Of a stretch of DNA of 64,000 bases, positions 27,209-36,255 are shown one piece after another. Made by a program: the position numbers and the translations under genes. Origin of the DNA: Azospirillum tabaci (lineage in GTDB: Bacteria > Pseudomonadota > Alphaproteobacteria > Azospirillales > Azospirillaceae). The stretch spans positions 62,001 through 126,000 of the forward strand of contig NZ_JACCJY010000006.1 in NCBI RefSeq assembly GCF_014596085.1. The letters run 5' to 3'. Under the pieces are notes generated by a model. That model worked only from the letters and a program-made list of their open reading frames with translations, did not search any database and was not told where the DNA came from. The number at the start of each line of letters is the position of its first letter. The stretch's first letter is position 1.

Positions 27209-27634
27209 TCATCCCGCCATGGCTCCGGCGTTCAGCAGCGCGATGGCGATCTGGAGCCCGGCCAGCGCCGTGCCCGCGGCGACGTTGCCGGATTCGATCA
27301 TCGGCCGCAGATCACGGAACAACCGGATGGCGATCAGGAAGGTAATCAACTGCAGCAGCAGGGCAATCGTCCCCCAGATCAGGATGTCCGCCAGGACGAG
27401 GCTGGTCGCCAGCGTCGCCGCCAGCGGGATCGCCAGCGCCACCATCGTGCCGCCCAGCACCACGCCGGCGGCCTGGTTGCCGCTCGCCAGCAACTCGCGC
27501 TCGTGCAGCGGCGTGACCGCGATGTAGACGGCCACCCCGATCAGGAACAGAGCCAGGGTCGCTCCAAAATGCAGAAGCAGCAGCGGCAGGCCGGATTCGA
27601 GGCCTTGCAGGATTTGCGCGACGCTGGTGTCCAT
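27209..27634 (-). CDS. DUF350 family inner-membrane protein
   Basis: A 141-residue protein with four predicted membrane helices (LLLLHFGATLALFLIGVAVY, GVVLGGTMVALAIPLAATLA, a third around LIWGTIALLLQLITFLIAI, and a fourth at the end), in the duplicated two-helix layout of DUF350. ATG 27634 is preferred over ATG 27646. It lies between the DUF2491 and PspA genes, so it probably recruits PspA or its partner to the inner membrane. Confidence 0.88.
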   Translation of the reverse strand: MDTSVAQILQGLESGLPLLLLHFGATLALFLIGVAVYIAVTPLHERELLASGNQAAGVVLGGTMVALAIPLAATLATSLVLADILIWGTIALLLQLITFLIAIRLFRDLRPMIESGNVAAGTALAGLQIAIALLNAGAMAG

Positions 27635-27686
27635 GGTGTCTTCCATCCGGGCTGGCGGGATCAGGCGAGAAACTCAGGAGAGGGGT

Positions 27687-29396
27687 TCAAGAAAAGGACA
27701 GCGAGGCGGGGTTGACGTCGATGCCGGCGCGGACCTCCACCCACGCCTCGCCGCCATCCTCCACCGCCGCCGCCAGCACATATTCGGTCTGGGGTGCGGG
27801 GTCTGCGGCGGCCGTGGGAGCCGCGTAGAGCATGGCGGTCAGGCGACGGGTGCGGCTGCCGCGGTGGTCGGTCAGCGTCTCGTCGAAGGTGACGGGGGCG
27901 ATGCGGGACTCGCCGGGCGACCACAGCCGTCCGTACAGCTTGCCGTCCTTGGTCTGGAACTGCGGGTAGCCGATCATCCCGTCGCCGGGGTCCAGCCAGA
28001 AACCCCATTCCTCGTTGTCGGTGGGGTGCACCTCGTCCAGGGCGGAGAACCAGCGGCACTCGTCCGGCGCTCCCCCGGCTCCCAGGTGAAGCTGGTAGAA
28101 GCCGCGCCCGCCTGGAAGATAGAGCCGGTGCAGCGTCACGCCGCCGCCCGTCAACGTGCCGACGGCCTCCACGCTGACCATCGAGCCGGCCCCCTCCGGC
28201 GCCGCGGCCTTGATCGCGCCACCACCAAGCAGGAAGGGTGTGGGATCGGGAGTTAGCGTCATGCCGACGCGGAACAGCGACGGTTCGTAGGCCGCGCCGG
28301 TGGCCTTGGCCTTGACGATGCCGGCGGCGGTGCTGGCGGCGGTGCTCCAGGGCGAACGGGTCATGGCGGAACCTCCGGATCGGGAGCCCGACGAGCGGCG
28401 GCGCAGGGCGGTCACGGCCACCACCACTCCCCCGACAAGCAGAATCAGAAGGAGCACGGTGCCCATGCCGCCCCCGGAGCCCCCACTGGAATCACTTGAG
28501 GACGCCGGCGTCTCCGGCGTGGCCTGCGCGACGTCGCGCGGGATGTCCGGCGGCAGGTAGCCGGGGTCGCGCGGACGGTCCTCCTGCGCGCGGAGGCGGG
28601 TGTCGAGATCGTCCAGGCGGCGGCGCAGATCGGGGTCGTCCTGCGCGCGCCGCTCCGCCTCCGCGCGCCATTCGGCGTAGCCGGGGTCGCCTTGGTGGTT
28701 GTGGAACCAGTCGGCGTAGCCGGGCCGCGACAGATTATCGAGCAGGAACCACAGGAACAGCCCATCCCACAGGCCGAAACTGGGACGGCTGCCATAGGCC
28801 CAGCCCGGCGGGCGCCAGCCGCCGTACCAGCCGCCCGGCCCATAGCCGCCGGTGCGCCGCTGGCCCCAACCCGAGCCGGAGCCCCAGCCACCGCCGCCCT
28901 GCCACCCCCCGCCCCCGCTCCAGCCGGAACCGGACCCGGGACGGGCGGGCGGTGCGGCGACCGGCGGGGTGCGTTCCCGCTGCTGCTGTTGCTGCTGTTG
29001 CTGCTGTTGCTGTGCCCGGTAGCGGTCCAGCGCCTCGCCGCTCGAACGCCGCGACACGCCCAGATCGCCACCGCCGGACGGCGCCCCGCCGGGAAAGCCG
29101 TAGGACGGCCCGCTCTGGGGACGGCTGTAGCCGCCGCTGCCGGTGGAGGGCGCGCGCGACGGGGCGGAGCGGGTGGAGAAGGACGGGGTGCGCACGGACG
29201 GACGGCTGTATCCCCCGCTGGAGCTTCGGCCTCCGCCGGCCCGAGCCTCGACCTCCTGCGGCCAGAGCAGCGCGGCGGTGGACGCGGCCAGCCCGACGGG
29301 CACCGCCGCGGGGACGGCAGCGGGCAGCGGATGGAGCGGAGCCATCGCCAAAAGAACGCTCAGAAGCCGGACGGCGATCCGGTTCCGAGTGGGCAT
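27687..29396 (-). CDS. Membrane-anchored DUF2491 protein with low-complexity region
   Basis: About 569 residues. Order: signal-like hydrophobic N-terminus (IAVRLLSVLLAMAPL), a Ser/Gly/Tyr-rich segment, a run of 11 glutamines, a Gly/Trp-rich stretch, a short hydrophobic FGLWDGLFLWFLLDNL, a charged coil, a membrane helix (MGTVLLLILLVGGVVVAVTAL), and a C-terminal DUF2491 domain (YEPSLFRVGMTLTPDPTPFL; WGFWLDPGDGMIGYPQFQTK). ATG 29396 fits the signal start. E. coli YjfK is only the DUF2491 part, so this is a larger, surface-anchored form. First gene of the DUF2491-DUF350-PspA operon. Confidence 0.85.
   Translation of the reverse strand: MPTRNRIAVRLLSVLLAMAPLHPLPAAVPAAVPVGLAASTAALLWPQEVEARAGGGRSSSGGYSRPSVRTPSFSTRSAPSRAPSTGSGGYSRPQSGPSYGFPGGAPSGGGDLGVSRRSSGEALDRYRAQQQQQQQQQQQRERTPPVAAPPARPGSGSGWSGGGGWQGGGGWGSGSGWGQRRTGGYGPGGWYGGWRPPGWAYGSRPSFGLWDGLFLWFLLDNLSRPGYADWFHNHQGDPGYAEWRAEAERRAQDDPDLRRRLDDLDTRLRAQEDRPRDPGYLPPDIPRDVAQATPETPASSSDSSGGSGGGMGTVLLLILLVGGVVVAVTALRRRSSGSRSGGSAMTRSPWSTAASTAAGIVKAKATGAAYEPSLFRVGMTLTPDPTPFLLGGGAIKAAAPEGAGSMVSVEAVGTLTGGGVTLHRLYLPGGRGFYQLHLGAGGAPDECRWFSALDEVHPTDNEEWGFWLDPGDGMIGYPQFQTKDGKLYGRLWSPGESRIAPVTFDETLTDHRGSRTRRLTAMLYAAPTAAADPAPQTEYVLAAAVEDGGEAWVEVRAGIDVNPASLSFS
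28979..29013. repeat. Imperfect trinucleotide tract encoding poly-glutamine
   Basis: The + strand has repeated ctgctgttg nonamers, read on the minus strand as CAG/CAA codons for 11 consecutive glutamines in the DUF2491 protein. The mix of CAG and CAA lowers slippage compared with a pure repeat, but length variation among strains is plausible. Confidence 0.9.
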
Positions 29397-29908
29397 GGGG
29401 CCAGAGGAAAAGGGGCCAGAGGGAATAGGACCAGAGGGCATGGGGCCTGCGTGGTGCCGTGGATGCACAGCCAGAACACCCTACATGCCCAAATGTTCGC
29501 CATCAATCTCGTCGCCGGCGGGTTAGCCATGGTGATGCGGCGGCCTGCGCAGAAACCCCACCGGGGCGTTCATTGCAAAAACCATGAGGAATTCAGGAAA
29601 TCGCCACCCCTCCACAGGCCCGGCGGGAGCAAGTTGTAATACCACTTCTATGGCCAGCGCCTGAAAACGTGTCGCAGGCGGAGCGTTGACTTGACGACTC
29701 CCAAGGCGGCGACGTAAGACATCTCCGTTCCGCGGAAGTTCCTTCCGGAAAGGAAGGACCGGCGGCGTGGGGTACGCATCCGACCCTTTCCTTTTCGTCC
29801 CGCAGCGTGGGAAGGCGCCGCAAGGGCGAGGAAACCGGACCCGCGAGCGCACCCCCAGGTCGGGGAATCGGACGACTGTCGAGCAACCTTGAATGAGAGG
29901 ATCGCACC
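29397..29908. other. Intergenic region between divergent DUF2491 operon and acnB
   Basis: About 510 bases that must hold both promoters. No gene is recognised. Around 29735-29757 lies a near-palindromic stretch, ttccttccggaaaggaa. No recognisable riboswitch or leader peptide was found. Confidence 0.4.
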
Positions 29909-32494
29909 GTGCTTGAAGCTTACCGCCAGCATGTCGCTGAGCGTGCCGCGCTCGGAATTCCCCCGCTGCCGCTTTCGGCCAAGCAGACCGAGGAGCTGGT
30001 CGACCTTCTCCTGAACCCGCCGCAGGGCGAGGAAGCCGTCCTCGTCGATCTCATCACGCACCGCGTCCCGGCGGGCGTGGACGACGCCGCCAAGGTCAAG
30101 GCCGCCTTCCTGGCCTCGCTCGCCAAGGGCAACGAGACCTCGCCGCTGATCTCCAAGGTCAAGGCGACGGAGCTGCTGGGCACCATGCTCGGCGGCTTCA
30201 ACATCAAGCCGCTGATCGACCTGCTGGGCGACGCCGAGTGCGGCGAGGCCGCCGCCGCGGGTCTGAAGACCACGCTGCTGATGTTCGACTACTTCCACGA
30301 CGTCAAGGAGCTGGCCGACAAGGGCAACGCCAACGCCAAGGCGGTGCTGCAGTCCTGGGCCGACGCCGAGTGGTTCACGTCGCGTCCGGAGGTTCCGGCC
30401 AGCCTGACGCTGACCATCTTCAAGGTGTCGGGCGAGACCAACACCGACGACCTGTCCCCGGCCCCGGACGCCTGGTCGCGCCCGGACATCCCGCTGCACG
30501 CGCTGGCCATGCTGAAGAACCCGCGCCCCGGCATCGTGCCGGAGGAAGCCGGCGTCCGCGGCCCGATCAAGCAGCTTGAGGATCTGAAGGCCCGGGGGAA
30601 CCTCGTCGCCTATGTCGGCGACGTGGTCGGCACCGGCTCCTCGCGCAAGTCGGCCACCAACTCGGTGCTGTGGTGGACGGGCGAGGACATCCCCTACGTC
30701 CCGAACAAGCGCTTCGGTGGCGTCTGCCTGGGGTCCAAGATCGCCCCGATCTTCTACAACACAATGGAAGACGCCGGCGCCCTGCCGATCGAACTCGACG
30801 TCTCGCAGATGGAGACGGGCGACACGGTCGAGCTGCGCCCCTACGAGGGCAAGGCGCTGAAGAACGGCGCGGTGATCGCCGAGTTCACCGTCAAGTCCGA
30901 CGTGATCTTCGACGAGGTGCGCGCCGGCGGCCGCATCCCGCTGATCATCGGCCGCGGCCTGACCGCCCGTGCCCGCGAGGCTCTGGGCCTCGCCCCGTCG
31001 ACCCTGTTCCGCCTGCCGTCCTCTCCGGTGGACAGCGGCAAGGGCTTCACGCTCGCCCAGAAGATGGTCGGCCGCGCGGTCGGCCTGCCGGAAGGCCAGG
31101 GCGTGCGTCCGGGCACCTATTGCGAGCCGAAGATGACCACGGTCGGCTCGCAGGACACCACCGGCCCGATGACCCGCGACGAGCTGAAGGATCTGGCCTG
31201 CCTGGGCTTCTCCGCCGATCTGGTCATGCAGTCCTTCTGCCACACCGCAGCCTATCCGAAGCTGGTGGACGTCAAGACCCACCGCGAGCTGCCGACCTTC
31301 ATCTCGACCCGCGGCGGCGTCGCCCTGCGTCCGGGCGACGGCGTGATCCACTCCTGGCTGAACCGCCTGCTGATGCCCGACACCGTCGGCACCGGCGGCG
31401 ACAGCCACACCCGCTTCCCCATCGGCATCAGCTTCCCCGCCGGCTCGGGCCTCGTCGCCTTCGCCGCGGCCACCGGCGTCATGCCGCTGGACATGCCGGA
31501 GTCGGTGCTGGTCCGCTTCAAGGGCACGCTGCAGCCGGGCGTCACGCTGCGTGACCTCGTCAACGCAATCCCGCTCTACGCCATCCGCCAGGGCCTGCTG
31601 ACGGTGGAGAAGAAGGGCAAGAAGAACATCTTCTCCGGCCGCATCCTGGAGATCGAGGGTCTGCCCGAGCTGAAGGTGGAGCAGGCGTTCGAACTGTCCG
31701 ACGCCTCGGCCGAGCGGTCCGCCGCCGCCTGCACCGTCCGGCTCAACAAGGAGCCGATCATCGAGTACATGCGCTCCAACATCACCCTGATGAAGTGGAT
31801 GATCGCCAACGGGTACGAGGACGCCCGGACGCTCGGCCGCCGCATCAAGGCGATGGAGGACTGGATTGCCAACCCGTCGCTGCTGGAGCCGGACGCCGAC
31901 GCCGAGTACGCCGCCGTGATCGAGATCGATCTGGCCGACATCAAGGAGCCGATCGTCGCCTGCCCGAACGACCCGGACGACGTGAAGCTGCTGTCGGAGG
32001 TTGCCGGCGACAAGATCGACGAGGTCTTCATCGGCTCCTGCATGACCAACATCGGCCACTTCCGCGCCGCCGGAAAGATCCTGGACGGGAAGACCGACAT
32101 CCCGACCCGCCTGTGGATCGCCCCGCCGACCAAGATGGACGCCCAGATCCTGACCGAGGAAGGCTATTACGGCGTTCTCGGCAAGTCGGGTGCGCGCATG
32201 GAGATGCCCGGCTGTTCGCTGTGCATGGGCAACCAGGCGCAGATCCGCAAGGGCTCGACGGCCATCTCGACCTCGACCCGCAACTTCCCGAACCGCCTGG
32301 GCATCGACACCCGCGTCTATCTCGGCTCCGCCGAGTTGTCGGCCGTCGCCGCGCTGCTGGGCAAGCTGCCGACCCCGGCCGAGTATCTGGAGCAGGTGAG
32401 CGTCGTCAATCAGAAGGCCGGCGACATCTACCGCTACATGAACTTCGACCAGATCAAGGAGTTCCAGGACGTGGCCGACACGGTCGCCGCCTGA
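29909..32494 (+). CDS. acnB: Aconitate hydratase B (bifunctional aconitase/2-methylisocitrate dehydratase)
   Basis: An 861-residue AcnB, the TCA-cycle enzyme that interconverts citrate and isocitrate and can act on 2-methylisocitrate. The N-terminal HEAT-like domain ([20 protein letters not shown]) precedes the swivel domain and the cluster domain. The three cluster cysteines lie in [15 protein letters not shown] and [12 protein letters not shown] near the C-terminus; [19 protein letters not shown] is the substrate region. The start is GTG 29909, preceded by GAGAGG. It is followed by a strong hairpin terminator, so it is monocistronic. Confidence 0.97.
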   Translation: MLEAYRQHVAERAALGIPPLPLSAKQTEELVDLLLNPPQGEEAVLVDLITHRVPAGVDDAAKVKAAFLASLAKGNETSPLISKVKATELLGTMLGGFNIKPLIDLLGDAECGEAAAAGLKTTLLMFDYFHDVKELADKGNANAKAVLQSWADAEWFTSRPEVPASLTLTIFKVSGETNTDDLSPAPDAWSRPDIPLHALAMLKNPRPGIVPEEAGVRGPIKQLEDLKARGNLVAYVGDVVGTGSSRKSATNSVLWWTGEDIPYVPNKRFGGVCLGSKIAPIFYNTMEDAGALPIELDVSQMETGDTVELRPYEGKALKNGAVIAEFTVKSDVIFDEVRAGGRIPLIIGRGLTARAREALGLAPSTLFRLPSSPVDSGKGFTLAQKMVGRAVGLPEGQGVRPGTYCEPKMTTVGSQDTTGPMTRDELKDLACLGFSADLVMQSFCHTAAYPKLVDVKTHRELPTFISTRGGVALRPGDGVIHSWLNRLLMPDTVGTGGDSHTRFPIGISFPAGSGLVAFAAATGVMPLDMPESVLVRFKGTLQPGVTLRDLVNAIPLYAIRQGLLTVEKKGKKNIFSGRILEIEGLPELKVEQAFELSDASAERSAAACTVRLNKEPIIEYMRSNITLMKWMIANGYEDARTLGRRIKAMEDWIANPSLLEPDADAEYAAVIEIDLADIKEPIVACPNDPDDVKLLSEVAGDKIDEVFIGSCMTNIGHFRAAGKILDGKTDIPTRLWIAPPTKMDAQILTEEGYYGVLGKSGARMEMPGCSLCMGNQAQIRKGSTAISTSTRNFPNRLGIDTRVYLGSAELSAVAALLGKLPTPAEYLEQVSVVNQKAGDIYRYMNFDQIKEFQDVADTVAA

Positions 32495-32504
32495 TCCGCC
32501 TGCA

Positions 32505-32562
32505 CCTCTTCCCCTCCCCTCGCGCAAGCGGGGGGAGGTCGGGAGGGGGGCCGGGTGCGAGA
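32505..32562. repeat. G/C-run palindromic intergenic repeat, short copy
   Basis: cttcccctcccctcgcgcaa followed by gcggggggaggtcgggaggg, a shorter relative of the repeat at 24680. It lies directly before the acnB terminator. Confidence 0.5.
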
Positions 32563-32577
32563 GCTTCTGCGTTTATG

Positions 32578-32618
32578 AAAAGCCCCGCCGGGATCGCTCC
32601 GGCGGGGCTTTTCTTCTT
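32578..32618. terminator. Rho-independent terminator of acnB
   Basis: Perfect 14-bp stem aaaagccccgccgg (32578-32591) with ccggcggggctttt (32599-32612), 7-base loop, then tcttctt. The A tract on the left makes it work in both directions, so it can also end the AraC gene transcript from the other side. Confidence 0.92.
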
Positions 32619-32655
32619 CGGCATCGGGATTTGGACCATAGAGATACAGAGAGCC

Positions 32656-33456
32656 TCAGGCCGAACCCTCCGGGCCATGAGCACCAGCCTGCGCCAGATA
32701 GGCGCGCGGTGACGCCCCCAGCGTCCGCTTGAACATCGTCGTGAAGGCCGCCGGGTTGTCGTAGCCGAGGTCCAGCGCCACCGTCGTCACCGGCACCCCG
32801 GCGACCAGACGCGGCAGGGCGGACACCAGACAGGCCTGCTGGCGCCATTCGACGAAGCTCAGCCCCGTCTCGCGCCGGAACAGCCGCGTGAAGTTGCGGC
32901 GGCTCATGCCCAGCCCGTCGCTCCACGCCTCGATCGTCGCCTGGATCGTCGGTTCCTGGAGGAACCGCCGGCAGCGCTCCGCCAGGGCGGCGTGGGCGGG
33001 AAAGGGCAGCGACAGCGGCTCCACCGGAAGCCGGCGCATCTCGTGCAGAAGCAACGCCATCACCGCGCCGTCGTGGCTCTCCGGGTCGTAGTCCACCGGC
33101 ACGTCGATCGCCCGCCCGATCAGGCTGCGGAAGAAGGGCGACAGCGCCACCACCTCGCAGCGGCCCGGCATGGTGTCGGCCAGCACGGGGGCCAGATAAA
33201 GGCTCCGCGTCATGACCATCCCGATCATGCGGACCTCGTGCGGGACGCCCGGCGGAATCCACAGCCCGCAATGGGGCGGCATCACCCAGCGCCCCTGGGC
33301 GGTGGACAGCACCAACGTCCCCGTCGCCCCGGACAGCAACTGCCCGCGCCGGTGCGTGTGGGCGGCGAGCAAGGTGCCGTCCGCGTGATCCTGCCCCAGG
33401 GCGATCAGCGGGCTCGGCGACTCCTCGACCGTGTCGATGCGCAGGTTCCGGACCAT
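32656..33456 (-). CDS. AraC-family transcriptional regulator
   Basis: A 266-residue AraC protein with an N-terminal cupin sensor (AAHTHRRGQLLSGATGTLVL, then WIPPGVPHEVRM, residues about 32-80) and a C-terminal double helix-turn-helix (WSDGLGMSRRNFTRLFRRET and VTTVALDLGYDNPAAFTTMF). Its type resembles the NimR/YdiP group that controls an adjacent efflux gene. It is divergent from the Fsr-type exporter at 33583 across 126 bases, so it most likely regulates that gene. Confidence 0.9.
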   Translation of the reverse strand: MVRNLRIDTVEESPSPLIALGQDHADGTLLAAHTHRRGQLLSGATGTLVLSTAQGRWVMPPHCGLWIPPGVPHEVRMIGMVMTRSLYLAPVLADTMPGRCEVVALSPFFRSLIGRAIDVPVDYDPESHDGAVMALLLHEMRRLPVEPLSLPFPAHAALAERCRRFLQEPTIQATIEAWSDGLGMSRRNFTRLFRRETGLSFVEWRQQACLVSALPRLVAGVPVTTVALDLGYDNPAAFTTMFKRTLGASPRAYLAQAGAHGPEGSA

Positions 33457-33582
33457 GGCCCAGTCTCGTAAGAAATCGGCCTGACCGCGGTGGCAGGCCG
33501 TCGCGGCTCACCATAGGCTGTTGCTCCACACCAAGCAACGCGCCGCCACCCGCCGGCCAAGCGCCAAAAAAGGCTTCCTTTC

Positions 33583-34788
33583 GTGACCGACACCACCCTG
33601 TCCCGGCCCAAGGCCGGGGGGACGGCCCTGCCCGTCCTGGGGACGATCAGCGTCTGCCATCTGCTGAACGACCTGATCCAGTCCCTGCTGCCCGCGATCT
33701 ACCCGATCCTGAAGGGCGGATTCGACCTCAGCTTCGCGCAGATCGGCCTGCTCACCCTGACCTACCAGATCACCGCCTCGCTGCTTCAACCGATCATCGG
33801 GCTCGCCACCGACCGGCGGCCGGCGCCCTACTCCCTGACCATCGGCATGGGGGCGTCGCTGGTCGGGCTGGTCACGCTGGCCTTCGCGCCGAACTACGCG
33901 GCGCTGCTGGTCGGGGCGACCCTGCTGGGCTTCGGCTCCTCCGTCTTCCACCCCGAGGCGTCGCGGATCGCCCGTCTGGCTTCCGGCGGCGCGCATGGAC
34001 TGGCGCAGTCGCTGTTCCAGGTGGGCGGCAACGCCGGTTCGGCGCTGGGGCCGCTGCTGGCCGCCTACATCATCCTGCCGCGCGGGCAGGAGAGCCTGTC
34101 CTGGTTCGCCCTCGCCGCCCTGGGCGGCATGGCGCTGCTGACCGGCATCGGTCGCTGGTACGCGCGCAGCGACCACGCCCGCCCGGTCCGCCGCGGCGCC
34201 GCGGTCCGTCACCCCGGCCTGTCCCGCGGGCAGGTGAACCGGGCGCTGGCCGTGCTGATGGTGCTGATCCTGTCCAAGTACGTCTATCTGGCCGGGATCA
34301 CCAGCTACTACACCTTCTTCCTGATGGAGCGGTTCGCCGTGGCGCCGGACGCGGCGCAGCTCTGCCTGTTCGTCTTCCTGGCGGCGGTCGCGATCGGCAC
34401 GATCATCGGCGGGCCGGTCGGTGACCGGATCGGGCGCAAGACGGTCATCTGGGTGTCGATCCTCGGCATCCTGCCCTTCACGCTGCTGCTGCCGCATGTC
34501 GGGCTGACCGCGACGGTCGCGCTCAGCGCGGTGATCGGACTGGCCTTGGCCTCGGCCTTCCCCGCCATCATCGTCTACGCGCAGGAGCTGATGCCCGGCC
34601 GCGTCGGCATGGTTTCCGGCCTGTTCTTCGGGCTGGCCTTCGGCATCGGGGGCATGGCCGCCGCCGGGCTCGGCGTCCTGGCCGATTGGAAGGGCATCGG
34701 CTTCGTCTTCCAAGCCTGCTCGGTCGTTCCCCTGCTCGGCCTGTCCGCCGCCCTTCTGCCCAACGTTTCCCCGCACAAGAACTCCTGA
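33583..34788 (+). CDS. Major facilitator exporter, fosmidomycin-resistance (Fsr) type
   Basis: A 401-residue MFS protein with about 12 membrane helices. The Fsr-type marks are LGTISVCHLLNDLIQSLLPA at the start, FGSSVFHPEASRIARLASGG, GNAGSALGPLLAAY, and PVGDRIGRKTVIW in the middle loop (the MFS A-like motif). The start is GTG 33583. E. coli Fsr exports fosmidomycin; the native substrate here is unknown. The divergent AraC gene is its likely regulator. Confidence 0.9.
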   Translation: MTDTTLSRPKAGGTALPVLGTISVCHLLNDLIQSLLPAIYPILKGGFDLSFAQIGLLTLTYQITASLLQPIIGLATDRRPAPYSLTIGMGASLVGLVTLAFAPNYAALLVGATLLGFGSSVFHPEASRIARLASGGAHGLAQSLFQVGGNAGSALGPLLAAYIILPRGQESLSWFALAALGGMALLTGIGRWYARSDHARPVRRGAAVRHPGLSRGQVNRALAVLMVLILSKYVYLAGITSYYTFFLMERFAVAPDAAQLCLFVFLAAVAIGTIIGGPVGDRIGRKTVIWVSILGILPFTLLLPHVGLTATVALSAVIGLALASAFPAIIVYAQELMPGRVGMVSGLFFGLAFGIGGMAAAGLGVLADWKGIGFVFQACSVVPLLGLSAALLPNVSPHKNS

Positions 34789-34796
34789 AACGCCCG

Positions 34797-34828
34797 AAAG
34801 CCGCGCCGTTCCTGGCGGCGCGGCTCTC
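34797..34828. terminator. Hairpin after the exporter gene
   Basis: Stem agccgcgcc (34799-34807) with ggcgcggct (34816-34824), followed by ctccctt. It lies right behind the exporter stop; the T run is weak, so it is only a probable terminator. Confidence 0.55.
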
Positions 34829-34864
34829 CCTTCGCCGAATTCCCACAAATCCATCATGGTCATG

Positions 34865-34896
34865 TTGCAAATGCGAATCATTATTATTATCATTTG
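34865..34896 (+). promoter_or_regulatory. Fur-type box upstream of the flavodoxin gene
   Basis: The stretch ttgcaaatgcgaatcattat followed by tattatcattt is A/T-rich with repeated AATNATTAT-like hexamers and TGCAAAT/ATTTG ends, as in Fur boxes of alphaproteobacteria. It lies about 80 bases before the flavodoxin start, where a promoter is expected. Flavodoxins commonly replace ferredoxin under iron limitation, so Fur control is sensible. Confidence 0.65.
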
Positions 34897-34971
34897 ACGC
34901 AGGCCGGACGTTCTCGCCTTTGCTTGCCGGCCCTGATCCGATTGGCCCACAGGATTGCCCAGAGAGAGACC

Positions 34972-35454
34972 ATGAACGTCACGATCATCTATGGCTCCGA
35001 CGGCGGCGCGACCAAGTCGGTCGCCTCGCGCATCGCGAAGAAGATTCAGGGAAAGACCGTCGACATCGCCCGCGCCTCCGCCGCGGATTTCGAGAATTGC
35101 GACCTGCTGATCCTCGGCGCGCCGACCTATGGCGTGGGCGATCTGCAATGCGACTGGGAGGCCAATTTCGGCACGCTGACGGCGGCCAACCTGAACGGCA
35201 AGAAGGTCGCCCTGTTCGGCACCGGCGATCAGGTGACCTATCCGGAGTCCTTCGTGGACGCCATGGGCACGCTCTACGATCAGGTGGTGGCGCAGGGTGG
35301 GGTCGTCGTCGGCTTCACCGAAACCACCGGCTACGAGCATTCGGGCTCCACCGCCGAGCGCGACGGGCGGTTCGTCGGGCTGGCGCTCGACCAGGACAAC
35401 CAGTCCTCCCAAACCGACAAACGGATCACCGCATGGATCAGCCAACTGACGTGA
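34972..35454 (+). CDS. fldA: Flavodoxin, long-chain type
   Basis: A 160-residue flavodoxin. The FMN-phosphate loop is IIYGSDGGATKSVA (residues 5-18), then APTYGVGDLQCDWE and the 90s-loop equivalent FGTGDQVTYPESFVD; the extra inserted strand of long-chain flavodoxins is present. It carries single electrons in place of ferredoxin, for example to nitrogenase or biosynthetic reductases. ATG 34972 follows GAGAGAGA. Its TGA overlaps the next gene's ATG (TGATG), so the two are translationally coupled. A Fur-like box lies upstream. Confidence 0.95.
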   Translation: MNVTIIYGSDGGATKSVASRIAKKIQGKTVDIARASAADFENCDLLILGAPTYGVGDLQCDWEANFGTLTAANLNGKKVALFGTGDQVTYPESFVDAMGTLYDQVVAQGGVVVGFTETTGYEHSGSTAERDGRFVGLALDQDNQSSQTDKRITAWISQLT

Positions 35455-35834
35455 TGCCCCCTGATAGATCGGCCCATGACGGGCTGGCCATGCCGGTCCA
35501 TCTGCTTGGGCACCATCTGTACGAATACAGCAAGGGTGTCCGGCCCATGATCATGATGACGCTCAGCACGCGGGACGCCGACACGGTGACCCGCAAGCTG
35601 GCGGAGCGGTTCGTCGATTACCACGTCCAGATGGTGACCGAAGCCAAGGTCAACGTCTTCTTCGGCAACCCGTCCTGCGTCGCGATGGTGCGCAGCGTGG
35701 TGCGCAAGCCGCTGAACCAGTTGACCCCGGAGGAGGATTTCATCCTCGGCACGCTGCTCGGCTACGACCGTGAACAGCAGTGCCGGCGCTTCCTGGCCAT
35801 GGCGCAAGCCAGGCGGAGCGGGGCGGCGACCTGA
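35454..35834 (+). CDS. DUF2023 family protein coupled to flavodoxin
   Basis: A 126-residue DUF2023 protein. Family features are HHLYEYSKGVRPMIMMTLS, KVNVFFGNPSCVAMV and LTPEEDFILGTLLGYDREQQCRRFL, the last with a conserved Cys in a helix. The family is known mostly from gene neighbourhoods next to flavodoxin. The start overlaps the flavodoxin stop as TGATG; an in-frame ATG at 35433 is possible. It may bind or mature flavodoxin, but no function is established. Confidence 0.88.
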   Translation: MPPDRSAHDGLAMPVHLLGHHLYEYSKGVRPMIMMTLSTRDADTVTRKLAERFVDYHVQMVTEAKVNVFFGNPSCVAMVRSVVRKPLNQLTPEEDFILGTLLGYDREQQCRRFLAMAQARRSGAAT

Positions 35835-35957
35835 TCCATCCGTCAGGCCGCCGTCTCCACCATCCGGAAAAAGGCTGTTTCGGTCTCGACAGGCCGGGCC
35901 GCCGTCGTCCAGACTGCCTCCCCAAATAGAATGGCAAACAACCAAAGGGAGGCAGGG

Positions 35958-36248
35958 ATGGCGGCGGCTCCGTCCGGGATGATGTTCGAGAATCCCACGA
36001 ACGGCCAGCGGGAGGCGGTGACCAACCGCGAGATCCTCTGGGCCTTTCTGCTCGGCCCCATCTACTTCGCGAAGAAGGCCGAATGGCTGCACGCCGCGAT
36101 TCACGCGGCGCTGATCCTCGTGTCCATCCCACTGTGGCCGGCCGGCGTTCTGATGACTCTGGGCGTCTGGGTCGGCTACGCCTGCGCGGCGCCGACGATC
36201 CTGGAATACCGGTACCAGAGGATGGGGTGGGAGAAGGTCGCGGGCTGA
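35958..36248 (+). CDS. Small inner-membrane protein (DUF2628-like)
   Basis: A 96-residue protein with two predicted membrane helices (around residues 26-35 with LWAFLLGPIYFAKKAEW, and HAALILVSIPLWPAGVLMTL to about 80) and a soluble C-terminus (ILEYRYQRMGWEKV). The layout FLLGPIYFAKKAEWLHAAIH recalls DUF2628-type small membrane proteins. GGGAGG lies five bases before ATG 35958. Function unknown. Confidence 0.7.
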   Translation: MAAAPSGMMFENPTNGQREAVTNREILWAFLLGPIYFAKKAEWLHAAIHAALILVSIPLWPAGVLMTLGVWVGYACAAPTILEYRYQRMGWEKVAG

Positions 36249-36255
36249 CCCCACC

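Noticed and set aside
29648-32527. A 959-codon open frame on the strand opposite acnB
   Set aside because: It is antisense to acnB, whose sequence matches its family fully, and shows Gln/Arg/His-rich composition without motifs. It is a by-product of GC-rich codon bias.
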